DNA from: Caldifarciminota bacterium | Lineage (GTDB): Bacteria > Hydrothermota > Tepidihabitantia > Tepidihabitantales > Tepidihabitantaceae | Direction: 5' to 3' | NCBI GenBank assembly: GCA_903908785.1 | Contig: CAIVTL010000279.1 | Coordinates: forward strand, 1 to 8,043 | Length of the DNA stretch: 8,043 nt | Part shown: positions 4,463 to 8,043 of the stretch, in pieces | Layout of the letters: the number at the start of each line of letters is the position of its first letter | How positions within the stretch are numbered: the first letter of the stretch is position 1 | Translations under genes and position numbers: made by a program | The notes under the pieces: generated by a model | What the model saw: only the letters and a program-made list of their open reading frames with translations | Told to the model about the DNA's origin: nothing | The model's database searches: none

Positions 4463-5410
4463 ATGGTGATTCTTGGCTCCGGCGGAGCCAGAATCGTCGT
4501 TGCGAAGCAGCTCAGAGCGTCGGGCGGCATCTGGTTCTCGCTGGGCGGCACGCAGTTTCTGCTTGACCCGGGACCCGGTGCGCTGGTGAAGATGACCGGT
4601 TCAAGGCACCGGCTGGACCCGACCAAGCTCGCCGGGATTCTGCTCTCGCACCGACACCTGGACCATTCCGGGGACGTGAACAACATGATTGAGGCGATGA
4701 CGATGGGCGGGACCGAGCCGCGGGGAACCCTGTTCGCGCCGTCGGACGCGTTGGAGGGCGATGACCCGGTTGTGCTCAAGTACGTGCGCCCGTTCCTGAA
4801 GCAGCTAGTCACGCTCAAGGAAGGCGGGTCCTATGAGCTTGGCTCGGTCAGGTTCTCATGCCCGGTCAGGCATCAGCACCGGGGCGAGGTTTATGGGTTC
4901 AGGTTTGAGACAGGTCGAAGTCAGAAGCCAGAAGCTAGGTGTCAGAAGTCAGAAGTGCAAACCGGATTGAAGGAAGAGAACTCGGAGCGGACGGAGCCCG
5001 GCCTGACGGTGTCGTACATCGCGGATACCCGGTATTTCCCGGAACTGGCCGAGCACTACCGGGCAGACGTGGTGATAATGAACGTGGTGCGGCTGGAGCC
5101 TTCAAACCTCGACCACTTGCACGCGCCGGACGCGGAGGAACTGGTCAAAGCAATCAGGCCGAAGCTGACGGTGCTCAGTCATTTCGGGATGAAGATGCTC
5201 GCGGCCCGGCCGTGGGTGATTGCGCGGGAGATGAGCGAGCGGACCCGGTGCCAGGTCGTGGCGGCAACCGATGGAATGCTGGTCGACCTGGAGCCGTACG
5301 AAGCGAAGAATCACAAATCACAAATCACAAGCACCAACGAGGAGATCCGGCTTTCGGGACAGTCCCCGTCGGAGAACCTCGGGTACAGTCCCCGCGGAGG
5401 TGCGGAGTGA
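4463..5410 (+). CDS. MBL-fold metallohydrolase
   Basis: This 315-aa protein belongs to the metallo-beta-lactamase fold superfamily; the substrate is not known. The di-metal motif HxHxDH is at His63-Arg-His65-Leu-Asp67-His68 (SHRHLDHSGD). Further ligands are likely His137 or His139 (PVRHQHRGEVYGF), Asp188 (SYIADTRYF) and His240 (LSHFGMK), so the full metal site is present. The N-terminal GSGGARIVVAKQLRASGG and FLLDPGPGAL are typical of the cytoplasmic RNase Z-like/Lactamase_B_2 branch; there is no signal peptide. The start at 4463 is chosen over the in-frame ATG at 4364 because a promoter lies between them; the ribosome binding site is poor. Two stretches look like repeat-derived insertions: about residues 151-167 between two core strands, and the last 33 or so residues. 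The stop overlaps mutL by 4 nt. Confidence 0.88.
   Translation: MVILGSGGARIVVAKQLRASGGIWFSLGGTQFLLDPGPGALVKMTGSRHRLDPTKLAGILLSHRHLDHSGDVNNMIEAMTMGGTEPRGTLFAPSDALEGDDPVVLKYVRPFLKQLVTLKEGGSYELGSVRFSCPVRHQHRGEVYGFRFETGRSQKPEARCQKSEVQTGLKEENSERTEPGLTVSYIADTRYFPELAEHYRADVVIMNVVRLEPSNLDHLHAPDAEELVKAIRPKLTVLSHFGMKMLAARPWVIAREMSERTRCQVVAATDGMLVDLEPYEAKNHKSQITSTNEEIRLSGQSPSENLGYSPRGGAE
4913..4961 (+). repeat. Heptad repeat inside the hydrolase gene
   Basis: Seven 7-nt units follow one another: GGTCGAA, GTCAGAA, GCCAGAA, GCTAGGT, GTCAGAA, GTCAGAA, GTGCAAA. They encode the hydrophilic loop TGRSQKPEARCQKSEVQT between two core strands of the hydrolase, where it can be tolerated. Confidence 0.85.
5309..5336 (+). 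repeat. Heptad repeat at the 3' end of the hydrolase gene
   Basis: AATCACA occurs three times followed by the variant AGCACCA. It encodes KNHKSQITST, the start of a low-complexity C-terminal tail that follows the last recognisable core segment. The same heptad type recurs after miaA. Confidence 0.85.
5356..5399 (+). repeat. Pair of GGGACAGTCCCC-type elements
   Basis: Two 19-nt copies (5356-5374 and 5381-5399) share ACAGTCCCCG and CGGAG with a one-base shift between them. The first contains the 11-nt palindrome GGGAC-A-GTCCC. The second copy supplies part of the strong Shine-Dalgarno site of mutL. They encode the last residues of the hydrolase tail. Confidence 0.7.
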
Positions 5411-7017
5411 GCGCGGGGCGGCGGGTGAGGTTGCTGCCGGAGGAGACCGTGCGGCGGATTGCCGCGGGCGAGGTGATTGTCCGGCCCGCCAATGCCGTGA
5501 AGGAGTTGATTGAGAACTCGCTTGATGCCGGCGCGACCGACATCCGGGTCGAGATTAAGCTCGGCGGGAAGAACCTGATAAGGGTGAGCGACAATGGTTG
5601 CGGCATGACGCGCGAGGATGTCAGGTTGGCGGTGGCGCGGCACGCGACCAGCAAGATTGACACGGCCGAAGACCTGACCCGGATTACGAGCTACGGGTTC
5701 CGGGGTGAGGCGCTGGCATCGATTGCCGCGGTCACCCGCCTGACCGTGGAGACGAACACGGACGAGTCCGGCCCAGGCACAGGGCTCGAGATTGAGGGCG
5801 GGGAAACTAAGGGAATCAGCGAGATTGTTCGGCCTCGGGGTACGACCATCACCGGCCGGATGCTCTTCTACAACCTGCCCGTGCGCCGGGCGTTTATGAA
5901 GTCCGACAATTATGAGGCACGGTTGGTGGTGGAGAACGTGCGGAACTACGCGATTGCCTATCCCGGCGTCGGGTTCACGGTCGTGTCCAACGAGCGGGAG
6001 GTAATGCGGCTGGGGCCGGCCGGGAGCGTCAAGGAACGGCTCAAGGCCCTGTTCGAGAAGCGGGTAGTCGAGGGTTTGGTCGAGACGAAGGTCGACAACC
6101 CGCTGCTCTCGCTTTCCGGGTTCCTCGGCGACCCGACCCGGTCGCGGAGCTTCTACGAGGTGCAGGCGATATTCATGAACAAGCGGCCGGTACGGAACCC
6201 GACCGTGGTGCGGGCGGTGTACGAAGGCTACGGTCCGGTGCTCACTGGAAACAACCCCGACTTCGTGCTGTTCATCGAGACCGACCCATCGCGCCTGGAC
6301 GTGAATCTGCATCCGACCAAGCAGGAGGTCAGGTTCGCCGACGAGCGGTTCCTGTTCGACTTCGTGTCCGAGGCGGTGCGCCAGGGTTTGGGAATCCAGC
6401 GCGGCAAGGAAACCGCGGACGCCGACTTCCTCTACCAGCGCGGATTCGTGCCCGAGGACGCCGCGCCGCAGGAGTTCTGGCAGTTGCATAACACTTACAT
6501 CCTCGCTCAGGTCACGTCCGGCTACGTGATTGTTGACCAGCACGCGGCCCACGAGCGGATACTGTTCGAGGAGGTAATGAAGGGCAGGGAAGACGTCGCG
6601 CCGCAGGGCCTCCTGTTCCCGATTACGCTCGAACTGAGCGCCGAGGAGTTCGAAGCCTACGAGCGGGCCAAGGACCGGCTGGCGAAGATGGGCGTGGAAG
6701 TCGTTCCGTACAGCGGCCGCACTGTGGCGGTGGAGACGGTTCCCGCCGGCTCGTTCATGGGCAAGGACGAGGTGCGGGAGTTGTTCGCCGACCTCGCGAA
6801 GGTGAAACCGGGCGACGTCGGAATCGGGACCGAGCTGGCCAAGGTCGTCGCCTGCAAGGGCGCGGTCAAGGCCGGCCAGCGGCTGACCTCACCGGAGATG
6901 GAGTCTATCATCAACCGGCTTTTCGCCTGCAAGGAACCGTATTTCTGCCCGCACGGACGGCCGGCGATAATCAAGATTACCGTCGAGGACCTGGAACGTC
7001 GCTTCGGCCGCACCTAG
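5407..7017 (+). CDS. mutL: DNA mismatch repair protein MutL, endonuclease type
   Basis: MutL couples mismatch recognition by MutS to strand incision and excision. The start is GTG at 5407: GGAGG (5396-5400) lies 6 nt upstream and the start overlaps the previous stop as GTGA. The 536-aa product has the GHKL ATPase at residues 1 to about 210 (AAGEV, KELIENSLDAG with Glu33 and Asn37, DNGCGM, RHATSKI, GFRGEAL), then the S5-like transducer domain to about 328 (NKRPVRNP, DVNLHPTKQEVRF). A very short linker of about 25 residues follows, then the C-terminal dimerisation/endonuclease domain. The metal-binding motif DQHA-x2-E-x4-E is intact (Asp377, His379, Glu383, Glu388), as are ACKGAVKAGQ (Cys483) and CPHGRP (514-519). 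It should therefore nick DNA itself, as in bacteria lacking MutH. It is shorter than E. coli MutL (about 615 aa), mainly in the linker. Confidence 0.97.
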   Translation: MSAGRRVRLLPEETVRRIAAGEVIVRPANAVKELIENSLDAGATDIRVEIKLGGKNLIRVSDNGCGMTREDVRLAVARHATSKIDTAEDLTRITSYGFRGEALASIAAVTRLTVETNTDESGPGTGLEIEGGETKGISEIVRPRGTTITGRMLFYNLPVRRAFMKSDNYEARLVVENVRNYAIAYPGVGFTVVSNEREVMRLGPAGSVKERLKALFEKRVVEGLVETKVDNPLLSLSGFLGDPTRSRSFYEVQAIFMNKRPVRNPTVVRAVYEGYGPVLTGNNPDFVLFIETDPSRLDVNLHPTKQEVRFADERFLFDFVSEAVRQGLGIQRGKETADADFLYQRGFVPEDAAPQEFWQLHNTYILAQVTSGYVIVDQHAAHERILFEEVMKGREDVAPQGLLFPITLELSAEEFEAYERAKDRLAKMGVEVVPYSGRTVAVETVPAGSFMGKDEVRELFADLAKVKPGDVGIGTELAKVVACKGAVKAGQRLTSPEMESIINRLFACKEPYFCPHGRPAIIKITVEDLERRFGRT

Positions 7018-7023
7018 GCGGTC

Positions 7024-7058
7024 ATGAGTTACGAGTTGCGGGTTACGAATTACGAGTG
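7024..7058 (+). repeat. Heptad repeat between mutL and miaA
   Basis: Five 7-nt units: ATGAGTT, ACGAGTT, GCGGGTT, ACGAATT, ACGAGTG. They fill most of the 61-bp gap after the mutL stop. No promoter or terminator is seen in this gap, so mutL and miaA are probably cotranscribed. Confidence 0.85.
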
Positions 7059-7078
7059 AGCGGAACCGGAGTCCGGAT

Positions 7079-8020
7079 GTGAACTCGACTCTCGACACTG
7101 GACACGCGCTACACCGCGTTCTCGTGCTCTGCGGGCCAACTGGGGTTGGCAAGACCGAGATTGCGGTCGAACTCGCGCGGAAGTTCAAGTCGGAAATCAT
7201 CTCGGCCGATTCGCGGCAGGTCTATTCGTGGCTGGACATCGGGACGGCCAAGCCCGGGCCGGAATTGCGGCAGGAACTGGGCATCCATATGGTTGACATG
7301 GTCGAGCCGAACCGGGTTTATTCGGCGGCCGACTTTGCGCGCGACGCACTGGCCGTCATGAGGCGCTTGCAGCGAGAGGGGAAGCGTTTCATGGTCGCGG
7401 GCGGCTCCGGCATGTACCTGAAGGCGCTGTTCGAGCCGTTCTTCGAAGCGCCGAAGCCCGATGCGGCCCTGCGACAGCGGTTGGAGGCCGAGTCGTCGTT
7501 GGTTCTACACGACCGCCTCAAGCAGGTTGACCCGGAGCGGGCAGCCAGGCTGCACCCGAACGACCGGCAGCGGGTGATACGGGCACTGGAGGTCTTCGAG
7601 GCCACCGGCAAGACCATGACGGAACTGAGCACAGCGGCAAAGGCCAAGACCGACTTTGAGCCGGTGTACGCGGTGGTGGCCATGAAGCGCGAGGCGCTGT
7701 GCCAGGCGCTTGACGCCCGGTTCGACGCGATGATGCGGGCCGGGCTGCTGGATGAAGTGAAACGGCTGAAGGATACGGGGTTCGGCCGCGACACTTACGT
7801 CGCCAATGCTTACGGCTATGCCGAACTGCTGCGTCATCTCGACGGCGAGTTGACGTTGGAGCAGGCGGTTGCCGAGGCCAAGGCCAAGACCCGGGCATAT
7901 GCCAAGCGCCAGGTGACGTGGTTCCGCTCGCTCAAGGACGCGCACTGGTTCGAGTGCACGGATGCCACAGAGGCGGTGACGCTGGTCGAACCGTTGCTGA
8001 GGCAAGTGCTGGTCGGGTGA
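7079..8020 (+). CDS. miaA: tRNA dimethylallyltransferase MiaA
   Basis: MiaA transfers a dimethylallyl group from DMAPP to N6 of adenosine 37 in tRNAs that read codons beginning with U, a step that MiaB can follow with methylthiolation. The 313-aa protein has the expected order of motifs: P-loop GPTGVGKT (19-26), ISADSRQVY (41-49), DIGTAKP (53-59), AGGSGMYLKAL (107-117), NDRQRVIRALEV and the C-terminal YAKRQVTWFR. Length is normal. The start is GTG at 7079, supported by GGAG (7068-7071) 7 nt upstream. The first 12 or so residues (NSTLDTGHALHR) are not conserved in the family and are partly encoded by a heptad repeat, so a slightly later start cannot be excluded. An ATG at 7077 overlaps the GTG but runs straight into TGA. 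Confidence 0.97.
   Translation: MNSTLDTGHALHRVLVLCGPTGVGKTEIAVELARKFKSEIISADSRQVYSWLDIGTAKPGPELRQELGIHMVDMVEPNRVYSAADFARDALAVMRRLQREGKRFMVAGGSGMYLKALFEPFFEAPKPDAALRQRLEAESSLVLHDRLKQVDPERAARLHPNDRQRVIRALEVFEATGKTMTELSTAAKAKTDFEPVYAVVAMKREALCQALDARFDAMMRAGLLDEVKRLKDTGFGRDTYVANAYGYAELLRHLDGELTLEQAVAEAKAKTRAYAKRQVTWFRSLKDAHWFECTDATEAVTLVEPLLRQVLVG
7083..7103 (+). repeat. Heptad repeat at the miaA 5' end
   Basis: ACTCGAC, TCTCGAC and ACTGGAC follow one another directly after the GTG start. They encode STLDTG, outside the conserved enzyme. Confidence 0.65.
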
Positions 8021-8021
8021 A

Positions 8022-8042
8022 GCACCAAATCCCAAATCACAA
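8022..8042 (+). repeat. Heptad repeat downstream of miaA
   Basis: GCACCAA, ATCCCAA and ATCACAA begin 2 nt after the miaA stop and run to the window edge, so the array may continue. It is the same heptad type as in the tail of the hydrolase gene. Confidence 0.8.
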
Positions 8043-8043
8043 A

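Noticed and set aside
4939..5406. 5' extension of the mutL frame upstream of 5407
   Set aside because: It overlaps the conserved hydrolase frame and has no motif; the GTG at 5407 with GGAGG 6 nt upstream fits the MutL N-terminus.
5311..6552. 413-codon open frame on the minus strand across mutL
   Set aside because: It lies antisense to the clear MutL frame, has no recognisable motifs and is an artefact of GC-rich codon use.

Overview
The window comes from a high-GC bacterium. Genes are tightly packed where they encode housekeeping proteins and loose where they do not. Most start codons have Shine-Dalgarno sites, and several clear sigma70-like promoters can be read (TTGACA or a close variant, 16-17 bp, then TATNCT, TACAAT or TACAGT). 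No rRNA, tRNA, CRISPR array or insertion sequence was found. Heptad-type tandem repeats at gene borders, a compact endonuclease-type MutL and several orphan small proteins suggest an uncultivated candidate phylum (WOR-3-like genomes come to mind). That placement is a weak inference, not something the sequence proves.

Bases 1-4146 are read from the minus strand. In the order of transcription they hold: a secreted protein with a jelly-roll-like look (start 4146); about 1 kb without a confident gene, dominated by two 12-bp-period repeat arrays (2491-3468); a 122-aa orphan protein (2122-2490); a repeat-rich spacer with two GC hairpins and a promoter; a type II toxin-antitoxin pair of the MazF/PemK class (1250-1845); a 73-aa orphan protein with its own promoter (873-1094); and a WG-repeat lipoprotein that runs off the left edge (1-819).

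Bases 4147-4462 are a divergent intergenic region with outward-facing promoters at each side and heptad repeats in inverted, crossed arrangement between them. From 4463 the plus strand carries a probable operon: an MBL-fold metallohydrolase, mutL (4-bp GTGA overlap) and miaA. MutL (mismatch repair) and MiaA (i6A37 tRNA modification) are often neighbours in bacteria; the metallohydrolase is a less usual leader. Degenerate 7-bp repeats sit inside the hydrolase gene, at its C-terminal end, between mutL and miaA, at the miaA start and just after miaA.

The most unusual observation is at the end of the secreted-protein gene. Its TGA (3553-3555) is followed in frame by 27 sense codons that look like a final beta strand and a basic tail. 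A hairpin 16 nt downstream carries an AGGUCU apical sequence like that of the E. coli fdhF SECIS element. This could be a selenoprotein, a nonsense mutation or a coincidence; the sequence alone does not decide.
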